Part shown: positions 54,120 through 62,406 of the stretch, piece by piece
How the letters are laid out: the number at the start of each line of letters is the position of its first letter
Numbering within the stretch: position 1 is the first letter of the stretch
Source: Anaerolineae bacterium
Lineage (GTDB): Bacteria; Chloroflexota; Anaerolineae; JAAYZQ01
DNA: 64,000 nt
NCBI GenBank assembly: GCA_016929795.1
Contig: JAFGIA010000037.1
Coordinates: forward strand, 3,424-67,423
Direction: 5' to 3'
The notes under the pieces: generated by a model
What the model saw: only the letters and a program-made list of their open reading frames with translations
What the model was told of the DNA's origin: nothing
Database searches by the model: none
Position numbers and translations under genes: made by a program

Positions 54120-57100
54120 TATCAAATCGATGTGTACGGAAGCAATGCGCGTCATCTCTTGGCCCGACTGCGACGATTGCATTATTGCTCGGTCTCCTGT
54201 TTGCCATTGGTCACTATACCATCGCATTGGCCGCCAGGCAGGACGATGCCAGGGGCTATTGGAGCGATACTTTCACCGATGCAACGGGCATCTCGTCGTC
54301 GGTGGACACGGTCGTCGATGTGCCGAACGAGCGCGTGGTTCTCGACGGCGTCAACGCTTTTGCGTACAGCGATTGGAGCGGAGGCAGCGGGCTGGACGTG
54401 ACGACTGTGCCGACCGATCGCTACCTGGAAGGGCAGGGGGTTGACGTGACGGCAGCCGGTGCACTCCGCCTCGGCGCGACGATGCGCGCCGGGAGCACGC
54501 TGCCCGACCTCAACGGAGACGGTTACCCGGACTTGTTCTTTAGCAACTACTTCAGTGGCATCGAGGGAGGCGGTGGCACTCGTGACACAGAGAGCTACCT
54601 CTACTATGGGAGCTCGACAGGCTTTTCGACGAGCAACCGCCTGAACCTGCCGGCGTGGGGCGGGAATGGAGCCGCCGTGGCCGATCTGAACGACGACGGC
54701 TACCTCGACATCGTGATCTGCGAGTACACGGAGGCGGGCAGCCACATCTACTGGGGCAGCGCCGATGGCTACAGTGAGACGAATCGCACACTGCTCGACG
54801 CAGACAATGTGGTCGCAGCTTCGGCAGCCGACCTCGACGCAGACGGTGACCTCGACCTCGTCCTGGCCGTGGTTCACGCTCATACGTATGCCTTCCAGAC
54901 GAACAGCTATATCTACTGGAACGTCGCGGGCGGGTTCTCCAACACAAACCGCAGTCCGCTGCCCACCATCGGGGCCATGTCGACTTTTGTCGTCGACCTC
55001 GACCAGGACGGTTACCTGGACATTATTTTCGGCAACTATCGCACCAATCTGAGCCTTGAGCCTTCCACGTTCATGATCGATAGCTATATTTACTGGGGCA
55101 GCAGTACGGGCTACAGCGAAGACAACCGGGACGGCCTGCCGACCGTCGGCGTGCATGGGACTTCTGTTGCCGACCTCGACGACGACGGATATCTCGACAT
55201 TGTCTTTAGCAACCGCCACACCGCAGTCGACCACAACTACGTCTATAACATCGACAGCTATGTTTATTGGGGGTCGGCAAGCGGCTACAGCGCAGCCGAC
55301 CGGACCTCGCTGCCGACGCTCGGCGCCTATGGGAACTCGGTTGCCGATCTGAACAACGATGGTTACCTGGACATTGTCTTTGCCAATCACCAGAGCGCGG
55401 AGCACACACACACGGTGGACAGCTACATCTATTGGGGCAGCGCATCCGGCTACTCGACCGCGTCGAGGAACAGTCTGCCTACGCTAGGCGCGGCAGGGGT
55501 CGTCGTCGGCGATCTGAACCAGGATGGATATCCAGACATCACTTTTAGCAACCGCCGCAACGGCGCCGACCACGACCAGGACAGCTATGTATACTGGGGC
55601 AGCGACGGTGGCTACAGCACCGCGAATCGCACAGGTCTGCCAACCCATGGTGCGCTCGGCGTCGTCGCCGTCGGCAGCCAACTGTTCCCTGGCAACACCG
55701 CCTTTGGGAGCGTCTATGCCGAACCCATCACCGACTCGACGACGATTGCCGACGCCATGATTACCCCGGCCGTCTACCCGGCGGCCGGGGTGCTGACGTC
55801 GGCCGCGTTTGACGCCGGCTCGACGCAGACATGGGCCAGCGTGGTGTGGCATACCACTATTCCCGATGGAACCGGTATCATGTTGGAGCTGGCTACCAGC
55901 AACGACAACGTCACCTGGTCCGGCTGGCAGGTCATCGCCGCCGAGAGTGTCACTGGCACCAACACCATGGCGTTGAGCCTGCCCGATGCGCGCTACATCC
56001 GCTACCGGGCCACCCTGTCGAGCTCGAGCAACCACCGCCTCACCCCTACCCTCTATGACGTCGAGCTCCGGTACGACTATGCGCCAAGTGGCAGCGTCAC
56101 GTCCGCCGCCGTCACTCCAGCAATTCTGAATGGATGGGACGTGGTCACGTGGACGGTGGCGTTAGAGCCGGGACACGAGGTCAGCGTGCAGGTGCTGGAC
56201 GATGGCGGCAGTGTGCTGCCGGATAGCGTGCTCCCGGGAAACGAAGCTGGCTTCACAGGTGGAACGGCCGATCTATCCAGCCTCGATCCGGGCATCTATC
56301 CGGCCCTGGCACTGCGCGCAGTGCTGGCAAGGAACAGCGAGGCATCCTCTCCAGCGCTAGAGGCGTGGGGGTTGTCGTGGTTCGCAGCGCCGGCCTCTCT
56401 ATCGATTTCACCCAATAGCAGCTCGCTCACCGCCGGTACCACCCAGAGCTATGCGGTCACCGCGTACGATGGGTACGGCAAGGTGTGGGATGCGACGTCG
56501 TCAGCCTCGTTCGCCATCATGCCGGAGGCGGGTGGCAGTTGGGCATCGAACGTGTACACGTCCGAACGTGCTGGCTCGTGGGTGGTCACCGCCACACTGC
56601 AGGGAGTGGAGGTGACGGCAGTCCTCGAAGTGAGCCCGGCAGCCATGGCCAGCGTGCGCATCGACACGGCAGCCGCCGGCAGCGGCGAGCCGGTGGACGA
56701 CGTTCTCGTCCGTAGCGGCGACACGTTGACCGTCTGGGGTGCCAGCTATGACGCGTATGACAATCACGTCGCCGACATATCCCTCACGTGGAGCGGCACC
56801 GGCGTGGTGGAGGGGCAGCTCGCGCCGACTCGTGGGTTCAGCACGACCTTTTCCGCCAGCACCATTGGCGAGGGAACCATACACGCCGAATACGTGGGTG
56901 GTTTCACCGACGACACTGGCACCATTACCGTCATAGAGCCGACGGCCGTGACCCTGATCTCATTTACGGCAGGAACCGAGGCAAATGGCGTTCGCCTGGC
57001 GTGGGAAACCGCTTCGGAGATAGACGTTCTGGGCTTCCACCTCTATCGCAGTCACGTCCCGGGCACGCTCGGGCAGCGGCTTACCCCAGAGCTCCTGCCC

Positions 57101-57283
57101 TGCCAGCATCCCGGAATGCCTCTGGGTGCGGCTTATTCGTGGCTAGACAGCAGCATTGCGCCCCGGACTTTGTGCGTGTACACAATAGAGGTCATCGACA
57201 CTTCCGGCAGGGCCGCGCTCTCCTACTCGATCTCTTTTGCACCCTACGCCTTCCGCACCTATCTACCTCTCCTTCATCGTTAG
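54116..57283 (+). CDS. Secreted FG-GAP/VCBS propeller protein with 114-residue C-terminal module
   Basis: I start at GTG 54116, which has GAGGAGGGA four bases upstream and overlaps the previous stop by four bases; the frame is open further up but codes for no signal there. A signal segment (TIALLLGLLFAIGHYTIALAA) leads to seven repeats with VADLNDDGYLDIV-type calcium loops, an integrin-like beta-propeller. Then come a discoidin-like part (about residues 540-660), beta-sandwich domains, and the C-terminal module ending FRTYLPLLHR. The total is 1055 residues. It is probably a large surface protein. A strong intrinsic terminator follows 20 bases after the stop. Confidence 0.82.
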   Translation: MISNRCVRKQCASSLGPTATIALLLGLLFAIGHYTIALAARQDDARGYWSDTFTDATGISSSVDTVVDVPNERVVLDGVNAFAYSDWSGGSGLDVTTVPTDRYLEGQGVDVTAAGALRLGATMRAGSTLPDLNGDGYPDLFFSNYFSGIEGGGGTRDTESYLYYGSSTGFSTSNRLNLPAWGGNGAAVADLNDDGYLDIVICEYTEAGSHIYWGSADGYSETNRTLLDADNVVAASAADLDADGDLDLVLAVVHAHTYAFQTNSYIYWNVAGGFSNTNRSPLPTIGAMSTFVVDLDQDGYLDIIFGNYRTNLSLEPSTFMIDSYIYWGSSTGYSEDNRDGLPTVGVHGTSVADLDDDGYLDIVFSNRHTAVDHNYVYNIDSYVYWGSASGYSAADRTSLPTLGAYGNSVADLNNDGYLDIVFANHQSAEHTHTVDSYIYWGSASGYSTASRNSLPTLGAAGVVVGDLNQDGYPDITFSNRRNGADHDQDSYVYWGSDGGYSTANRTGLPTHGALGVVAVGSQLFPGNTAFGSVYAEPITDSTTIADAMITPAVYPAAGVLTSAAFDAGSTQTWASVVWHTTIPDGTGIMLELATSNDNVTWSGWQVIAAESVTGTNTMALSLPDARYIRYRATLSSSSNHRLTPTLYDVELRYDYAPSGSVTSAAVTPAILNGWDVVTWTVALEPGHEVSVQVLDDGGSVLPDSVLPGNEAGFTGGTADLSSLDPGIYPALALRAVLARNSEASSPALEAWGLSWFAAPASLSISPNSSSLTAGTTQSYAVTAYDGYGKVWDATSSASFAIMPEAGGSWASNVYTSERAGSWVVTATLQGVEVTAVLEVSPAAMASVRIDTAAAGSGEPVDDVLVRSGDTLTVWGASYDAYDNHVADISLTWSGTGVVEGQLAPTRGFSTTFSASTIGEGTIHAEYVGGFTDDTGTITVIEPTAVTLISFTAGTEANGVRLAWETASEIDVLGFHLYRSHVPGTLGQRLTPELLPCQHPGMPLGAAYSWLDSSIAPRTLCVYTIEVIDTSGRAALSYSISFAPYAFRTYLPLLHR
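54593..55677 (+). repeat. Seven FG-GAP/VCBS propeller repeats
   Basis: Units start at 54593, 54740, 54905, 55082, 55256, 55421 and 55583, with a period of 147-177 bases. The common pattern is SYIYWGSASGYS, then a short loop, then SLPTLGA, VADLNxDGYLDIVFSN and a variable end of 8-20 residues. The Asp-x-Asn/Asp-x-Asp-Gly series is a calcium-binding loop. Seven blades are expected for this fold, and an extra half-blade (LPDLNGDGYPDLFFSN) precedes the first unit, probably closing the ring. Confidence 0.85.
56939..57283 (+). other. 114-residue C-terminal module, copy 3 (ends YLPLLHR)
   Basis: It begins PTAVTLISF, contains AWETASEIDVLGFHLYRS and ELLPCQHPG, and ends RTYLPLLHR. Like the other two copies it is exactly 114 residues and aligns without gaps. 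It follows Ig-like beta domains in a calcium-propeller protein. The DNA of the three copies has diverged widely at synonymous sites, so they are not recent copies of each other. Confidence 0.8.
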
Positions 57284-57303
57284 CCAGTCCAGCACGCGTA
57301 GGC

Positions 57304-57338
57304 AAATCCCGGCCTCCTTCGGAGGCCGGGATTTTTTT
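57304..57338 (+). terminator. Intrinsic terminator after the long operon
   Basis: A GC-rich stem with perfect pairing (AAATCCCGGCCTCC with GGAGGCCGGGATTT) encloses a short TTC loop and runs into seven T residues. It lies 20 bases after the stop of the FG-GAP protein gene. This is the first strong terminator seen after the promoter at 11132. Confidence 0.93.
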
Positions 57339-57365
57339 ATGCCCTCGCATGGTACCTTGATCCCA

Positions 57366-57394
57366 TTGACACAAGCCAGGATGGCGGCTATACT
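57366..57394 (+). promoter_or_regulatory. Near-consensus sigma-70 promoter
   Basis: TTGACA (57366-57371), a spacer of 17 bases and TATACT (57389-57394) form a near-consensus promoter directly after the terminator. The predicted transcription start is near 57401. The first plausible gene starts at 57712, which leaves an untranslated leader of about 310 bases. Confidence 0.75.
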
Positions 57395-57711
57395 CTCCTG
57401 AGCGGCACCGGTTGCGCAGTGTACGCCTGACGCACAGACGCAAAAACCATGGTCCGCGAATGACACTGACCTATGTAGACAGATTTCTTGAATATGCGCT
57501 CTGGCAGCCCATCATCGGCGTTATTCCCATGCATTGCCGCCTCACAAAAATGTCTGGACACAAGGGCTGCCGATCACGACGGATTCTCGCCGACGAGTCT
57601 GAACCAGACATCGAACCATTCTCGACTCCAACAGCCTGATACACCACCGACCTGGTTGCTGCTGTGTACAGTCGCACGGAGCATGCACGAGCGCAAACCA
57701 TAGGAGGCTTG
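57395..57711 (+). other. Long untranslated leader or gene-free stretch
   Basis: About 310 bases between the promoter and the DNRLRE protein carry no convincing gene. A 59-codon frame from ATG 57460 has no ribosome site and no recognisable product. No strong hairpin with a T-run is seen by eye. It may hold a leader RNA that regulates the downstream genes, or simply unused sequence. Confidence 0.4.
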
Positions 57712-59172
57712 ATGCTTGCTGCAAACTCGAGACTGTGGTACGTTGTGCTGCCTGTGGCCGCGCTGTTGTTGAGCGCGATGCCTGCACAAGGGGGCATCAG
57801 CGCGGTAACACCGACCACAGAGCCGGGCACCCTCGTGACGCAAGCCGGGACGCGCATCGTCAACGCACCTTATGACGTGCCGGGAGAACAGGCGGCCATT
57901 CTCTGGTTTGGCCGGGTGACGCCTACGCTCAACGCGGTGGATGCGCGCGTTAGCTACAAGCCAAACTATCTGTACGTCCGCGTTGCCTCTATCGACCGGC
58001 GCCTGTGGTACGACAAGTCGCCTTCCGCTGATGACCTGGTAAACTGGGATGCGGTGAGTTTGTACCTGCGCACCACAGGCAACGGTGGCAGCACGCCTGA
58101 CGCGTCGTCCTTCCGGCTCGACGCGCAGCTCACCGGTTGGACGAGGACAGACGAGGACGAGGCCACCTACCGGGGCGATGGCACCGGTTGGTCCCCGGTA
58201 AGCATACCCATGACCACGACAGCCGAGTGGCGAGGCAGTGCCCCCAACGACGAGCTGGACGACAGAGCGTGGGTGGTTACCTACAGGATTCCCTACAAGA
58301 GTCTCGGCATCGACGGTCCGCCCGCGGCGAGGACCGTGTGGGGCATGGCTTTGATTGCCCACGACCGAGATGAGGCGGAAGGACCTCCTGCCACTGCGCA
58401 GCGCTGGCCCGAGATGATGGACCCTGCCGAGCCTGCCACGTGGGGGCAACTGCACTTTGGTCTGCCAGCGTACGAGCCGTCGCGCGGCGCCACCAAAGGG
58501 AGCGTGACCATTCGCCACGGCCTAGACGGAGCTGTGGTCGCCGATGCCGACGTGGGTGGCAGCAGTGTGTGTGGCGATCCCGCCATGCCCGACTATTTCT
58601 CCACCTGGGGAGGGCTCAATTGGGCAGGTAAGATATTTGTGAACATTCAGAACCTCGGCGACACGGGCGACTGGCCCTGCTTTTCGCGGACATATATCAC
58701 TTTTCCGTTGGACCGTGTGCCGCCAGGACAACAGATCGTATCAGCAACGTTGACGCTCTATCTGACGGGCGGCGCAGGACAACACAGCAATCCAGGCCCG
58801 GAACGGTCCCTCATCCAGGTGCTGACGGTGGATGAGGGTTGGGAAGAGAGCGCGTTGACCTGGAACAACGCTCCGCTGGCGAAAGAAAATGTAGCCGCTA
58901 CCTGGGTCGACCCGGTGCTTTCTGTGCCGCCGACACCCGGCATCGCCTATCACTGGGATGTCAGCCGTGCCGTCGCGCAGGCGTACGCCGCAAGCACGTC
59001 TCTTCATCTTGCCCTGTACGAGTCGGACTGGGCGTATCACAGTGGCAAATACTTTCACTCTTCGGACGTAGGAGATTGGAACGCAACAGGCCGTCCCACC
59101 CTCACCGTGACGTGGGGCAGTGCGGATGATGTTGTGACCATCTACGTTCCGCTGGTAATGAGAGGAGACTGA
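57712..59172 (+). CDS. Secreted DNRLRE-domain (CBM96-like) protein
   Basis: ATG 57712 follows AGGAGG (57702-57707) by four bases; an in-frame GTG at 57664 lacks a site. The signal peptide (WYVVLPVAALLLSAMPAQG) leads to a beta-sandwich region (about residues 50-230) resembling carbohydrate-binding modules of the CBM9 type. The DNRLRE domain follows, with SATLTLYLTGG, LTVDEGWEESALTWNNAP, KYFHSSD and RPTLTVTW. The last residues, TIYVPLVMRGD, are a short variant of the terminal P-L tail. 486 residues. It is probably a glycan-binding or fibre-forming surface protein. Confidence 0.78.
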   Translation: MLAANSRLWYVVLPVAALLLSAMPAQGGISAVTPTTEPGTLVTQAGTRIVNAPYDVPGEQAAILWFGRVTPTLNAVDARVSYKPNYLYVRVASIDRRLWYDKSPSADDLVNWDAVSLYLRTTGNGGSTPDASSFRLDAQLTGWTRTDEDEATYRGDGTGWSPVSIPMTTTAEWRGSAPNDELDDRAWVVTYRIPYKSLGIDGPPAARTVWGMALIAHDRDEAEGPPATAQRWPEMMDPAEPATWGQLHFGLPAYEPSRGATKGSVTIRHGLDGAVVADADVGGSSVCGDPAMPDYFSTWGGLNWAGKIFVNIQNLGDTGDWPCFSRTYITFPLDRVPPGQQIVSATLTLYLTGGAGQHSNPGPERSLIQVLTVDEGWEESALTWNNAPLAKENVAATWVDPVLSVPPTPGIAYHWDVSRAVAQAYAASTSLHLALYESDWAYHSGKYFHSSDVGDWNATGRPTLTVTWGSADDVVTIYVPLVMRGD

Positions 59173-59176
59173 TCCG

Positions 59177-62100
59177 GTGCGACGACAGAAATGGGTAAAG
59201 TGGGAAGGCATCGTGGCGCCACGCTGCGAGACCTGCCGAGGCGGAGCCGTGCTTGCTATCGTTGTCTGCACGATCACATTCTTACTGGTAGCCGGCCTGC
59301 CGCCGCACGCAGGCAGTGACGTCCATGCCGACAGCCACAGTTGCGGCGTGAGCGGGAGCACCAGCGCGGCGACACTCGACGACGGCGAATGGCCGATGCT
59401 CGCGGCGAATCCACAGAGAACGTCGTGGAACAGCGAAGAGGTACGCGGCGTGCTGCAGCCGGTCTGGTACCGGCCTATCGAGCCGTATATCTCGCCAAAG
59501 ACGCAGGTCATTGCCGCGTACGACAGGCTCTATATCTCCACGGCAAGAGGATTGTACGTGCTGTACACGGGAACCGGCACGGCCGGCAGCGCCGGTGAGA
59601 TTGCCTGGGTCTACCCTACTGAGCTACCTATGGGTCACTCGCCGACCGTATACAACGGCGTGGTGTACGTGGGCGGGCTCGATCACAAGCTGCACACCAT
59701 CGATGCCCTGACCGGCCAGCCGTTGTGGACGTTCGAAGGAGGCGCTGGCTTTGAGACCAACCCACTGGTCATCGGCGACGTCGTCTACCTTGGCAACCGC
59801 GATGGCTATATGTACGCTATCTATGGCCATAATCACCCCAATGCCGGGACTCTGAAATGGAAGTACCGATCCGGTGGCCCGATTCTCTTCTCTGCGGCAT
59901 ACGACGACGGCGTCCTTTACTTTGCCGCAAATGATTCGCACGCATATGCACTGGACGTGAGTGATGGCAACCTTGTCTGGAAGTCGGCCAAACTCCCCGG
60001 GCCGGGGTTCTACTCCTGGTGGCCCGTGGTGCACGAGGGGGTTGTCGTGTTTGCCAGCGGCCACAACTATCGCGCCTGGCTCGATCCAGACAAGGACCAC
60101 GATTTGCAGAGCAGGGAAAAGGAAGATCTCTATCCCGGCTGGCAGAATCTGACGAACGAGGTGCTTTTGGGCACACGCTCGTCGAGCCCGCCTTACCTGG
60201 TGAACGCCCGCCCGATTCTCGACTACCACGAGGAGAAACCATGGCGAAGAACCTACCTCGTGCTCGACCGGCAGACGGGGGAGGAGGTGACGTACGACTT
60301 TGACAGCGATGGCAAGGCCGAGTACGCGCCGATCACCTGGTTCAATACACATGGGGCGAGTACGCGCTATCCGCCGCTCGTTGGTACCGACGGTCGCCTC
60401 TACCAGTCGATGCACTATGTCCAGATGCCCGACACCCCTATCTCGCGGGGGCACATCGTTGGTTGGATGCTTGATACTCCTTCCTATACGACGCCAAGTG
60501 CTGTAAGCAATGCGGTGGACGAGCCTATCGCGTATTCGGCGGGAGGCAACCTGATCTACTGGAGCCGGCACCGCGACTGCGCAGCGGGGGCGTTTGACTA
60601 TACGATCCCCAACCATAATCCGCATACTGGATTTGGGCCCACCGGATCGCGTCAATGGAACTACTGGAGTCGATGCCTGGAGCTGCGAGACGAAATCTTG
60701 CCGGGCTACACTCAGATGTATCATGTGTTGTCCGACTATCCCAGTGTCGCCCTCTATCGTGGGGCGAGCGACAGCGTCAACGGAGTCTATGAGCGCCACG
60801 GAGATCAGAACCCACCTATTCCCTACAAGGGCAAACTCTACATTCACCGGAGTAATGCGATCATTGCACTCGGGGACTATTCCGGCACCGCGACAGCCCT
60901 GCCTGTAGCCACGATCGTCGAGGGGGCGGAAGCGGGGATCACGATCCCCGATACCGAAGCACTGAGGCAAATCCTGTCCGCCGAGATTCAAAAGATCCTC
61001 GACGCCGGCCATCTCCGGCCGGGCTACCTGAGTCATGGGCTGTTTGACCAGCGTACAGAGATGGTCGTAGGCGAGAATCTGATCGACTACTGGCACCACC
61101 CTTCGGACACGCTTTACGCCCTGCTTCGGTGCTTGCCCTACCTGCCACCCTCACAACAGGAACAGGTGCGCACGTATCTGCGGCAAGAGTACGCGGACTA
61201 TCCTCCCTACTCCTACGTCCACATCGGGTGGGCCGACGGTGCACCACGTGAGGCTCAACTACTTCCTCCTGAGGTGGACGCAGACCTGGCAAACCACCCG
61301 GCGCATAGCAACTATGCGAGCTTTTACGAGGGATGGCACTATCCTCCACACATGTTCTACGCCCTGTGGAAGTATGCAGCGGAGTTTGACAATGCCCGGA
61401 CGGTATTCGACAACAGCTTCGACAAGCTCGAAGCGCCTCCATCTGACGACTTTTTGCAGCAATATCCCTACGTCCATAACGCCTACATCGCCGGGTACAT
61501 AGGATATCTCGAGCTCGAGCAGTTGGCTGGCTATCCGGAGTCGGCGGACGTCAGGGCGGAACTGGATCGACTGCTCGTGACCAGGGTCAGCAACTTTGAA
61601 AAGGACAGTCCGTGGGTGGTATGTGAAAAGCCGCTTTGCAACGAGTACAACCGTGCGCTGAATGTCGCCCGCAACTTTATGTTCCTGGTGCCAGAACTGG
61701 GGGAGTATCTGCGCACCCATGCACTGGCCAAGGTGGAGACGGCTATCGACGAATATAGTTACGTTGCCCCGTATTGGTTCGTCACGCGAACGACTCATAT
61801 GTACAGCGAGGGGGTGGTCAATCCCCTCTACGATAGCGACGCGCTCTTTCAGGCGCGCTCCCTCATCCTCCAGGAGCCGCGTGAGAAGCTGTACAAGTAT
61901 CTCGACGTGCCGGCCTTTGAGCAGGGTGACCTCTTTTACCTCCACAAGCTGGTCGCAGTCATCGAAGCGTCTGGCAGCCTCGCATTCGACGCTTCTCCCG
62001 ACCGCGCAGCCGAGGGGGAGTCGATCGTATACACCGTGAGATTCGTGGGGAGCTCTGTTCCACTCAACGTGTGGGTGCAACTGCCTGACGGGACTAGCGA

Positions 62101-62362
62101 GCCGACGGACCTGGAAGTGGAAAATAGCAGCGTTCTTCCTACCTATGACAGCAACCAGCATGCGGTAGTGTGGAGCGATACGACACCCGCGGGTGCGGAA
62201 GTGGTGATTCGCTACCAGGCCAGAGTGACGACCGGGATGCCAGGAGTTCTGGTCAGCACAGCCGAGTTGTCCGCACCGGAGCGCGTGCCCAAGACGGCCA
62301 CCACAAAGGTGATCGTCAATCCATACCGACACATGATCCCACTTGTGTTTGTGGGTAACTGA
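59177..62362 (+). CDS. Secreted PQQ-like propeller plus helical-toroid protein
   Basis: The 1061-residue protein starts at GTG 59177, four bases after the previous stop, with a hydrophobic signal (LAIVVCTITFLLVAGLPPHAG). The first half has PQQ-type propeller blades such as VVYVGGLDHKLHTIDALTG, VVYLGNRDGYMYAI and LYFAANDSHAYALDVSDG. From about residue 590 to 930 it is alpha-helical, with many paired aromatic helices as in alpha/alpha toroids. A beta domain like DUF11 follows, ending RHMIPLVFVGN. I know no named family with this order. Its place suggests an extracellular role on the polysaccharide. Confidence 0.72.
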   Translation: MRRQKWVKWEGIVAPRCETCRGGAVLAIVVCTITFLLVAGLPPHAGSDVHADSHSCGVSGSTSAATLDDGEWPMLAANPQRTSWNSEEVRGVLQPVWYRPIEPYISPKTQVIAAYDRLYISTARGLYVLYTGTGTAGSAGEIAWVYPTELPMGHSPTVYNGVVYVGGLDHKLHTIDALTGQPLWTFEGGAGFETNPLVIGDVVYLGNRDGYMYAIYGHNHPNAGTLKWKYRSGGPILFSAAYDDGVLYFAANDSHAYALDVSDGNLVWKSAKLPGPGFYSWWPVVHEGVVVFASGHNYRAWLDPDKDHDLQSREKEDLYPGWQNLTNEVLLGTRSSSPPYLVNARPILDYHEEKPWRRTYLVLDRQTGEEVTYDFDSDGKAEYAPITWFNTHGASTRYPPLVGTDGRLYQSMHYVQMPDTPISRGHIVGWMLDTPSYTTPSAVSNAVDEPIAYSAGGNLIYWSRHRDCAAGAFDYTIPNHNPHTGFGPTGSRQWNYWSRCLELRDEILPGYTQMYHVLSDYPSVALYRGASDSVNGVYERHGDQNPPIPYKGKLYIHRSNAIIALGDYSGTATALPVATIVEGAEAGITIPDTEALRQILSAEIQKILDAGHLRPGYLSHGLFDQRTEMVVGENLIDYWHHPSDTLYALLRCLPYLPPSQQEQVRTYLRQEYADYPPYSYVHIGWADGAPREAQLLPPEVDADLANHPAHSNYASFYEGWHYPPHMFYALWKYAAEFDNARTVFDNSFDKLEAPPSDDFLQQYPYVHNAYIAGYIGYLELEQLAGYPESADVRAELDRLLVTRVSNFEKDSPWVVCEKPLCNEYNRALNVARNFMFLVPELGEYLRTHALAKVETAIDEYSYVAPYWFVTRTTHMYSEGVVNPLYDSDALFQARSLILQEPREKLYKYLDVPAFEQGDLFYLHKLVAVIEASGSLAFDASPDRAAEGESIVYTVRFVGSSVPLNVWVQLPDGTSEPTDLEVENSSVLPTYDSNQHAVVWSDTTPAGAEVVIRYQARVTTGMPGVLVSTAELSAPERVPKTATTKVIVNPYRHMIPLVFVGN

Positions 62363-62370
62363 GGTAAAAT
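62343..62370 (+). promoter_or_regulatory. Possible promoter for nadE
   Basis: TTGTGT (62343-62348) and TAAAAT (62365-62370) are separated by 16 bases; the -35 box lies inside the end of the previous gene. The predicted start of transcription would be near 62377, about 30 bases before ATG 62407, and GAAGGAG (62394-62400) is a good ribosome site for that ATG. The match is moderate. Confidence 0.35.
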
Positions 62371-62406
62371 GAATATGCGCGCCAAACCGCATTGAAGGAG
62401 TGACTG

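Noticed and set aside
36358..57283. The C-terminal modules as standard T9SS or PEP-CTERM signals
   Set aside because: No T9SS genes or exosortase are in the window, and the tails lack both the T9SS type A ending and the PEP-span-basic pattern.
57412..57639. 75-codon frame after the second promoter
   Set aside because: It begins at a TTG with no ribosome site, matches no family I know, and overlaps frames of equal quality in other phases.
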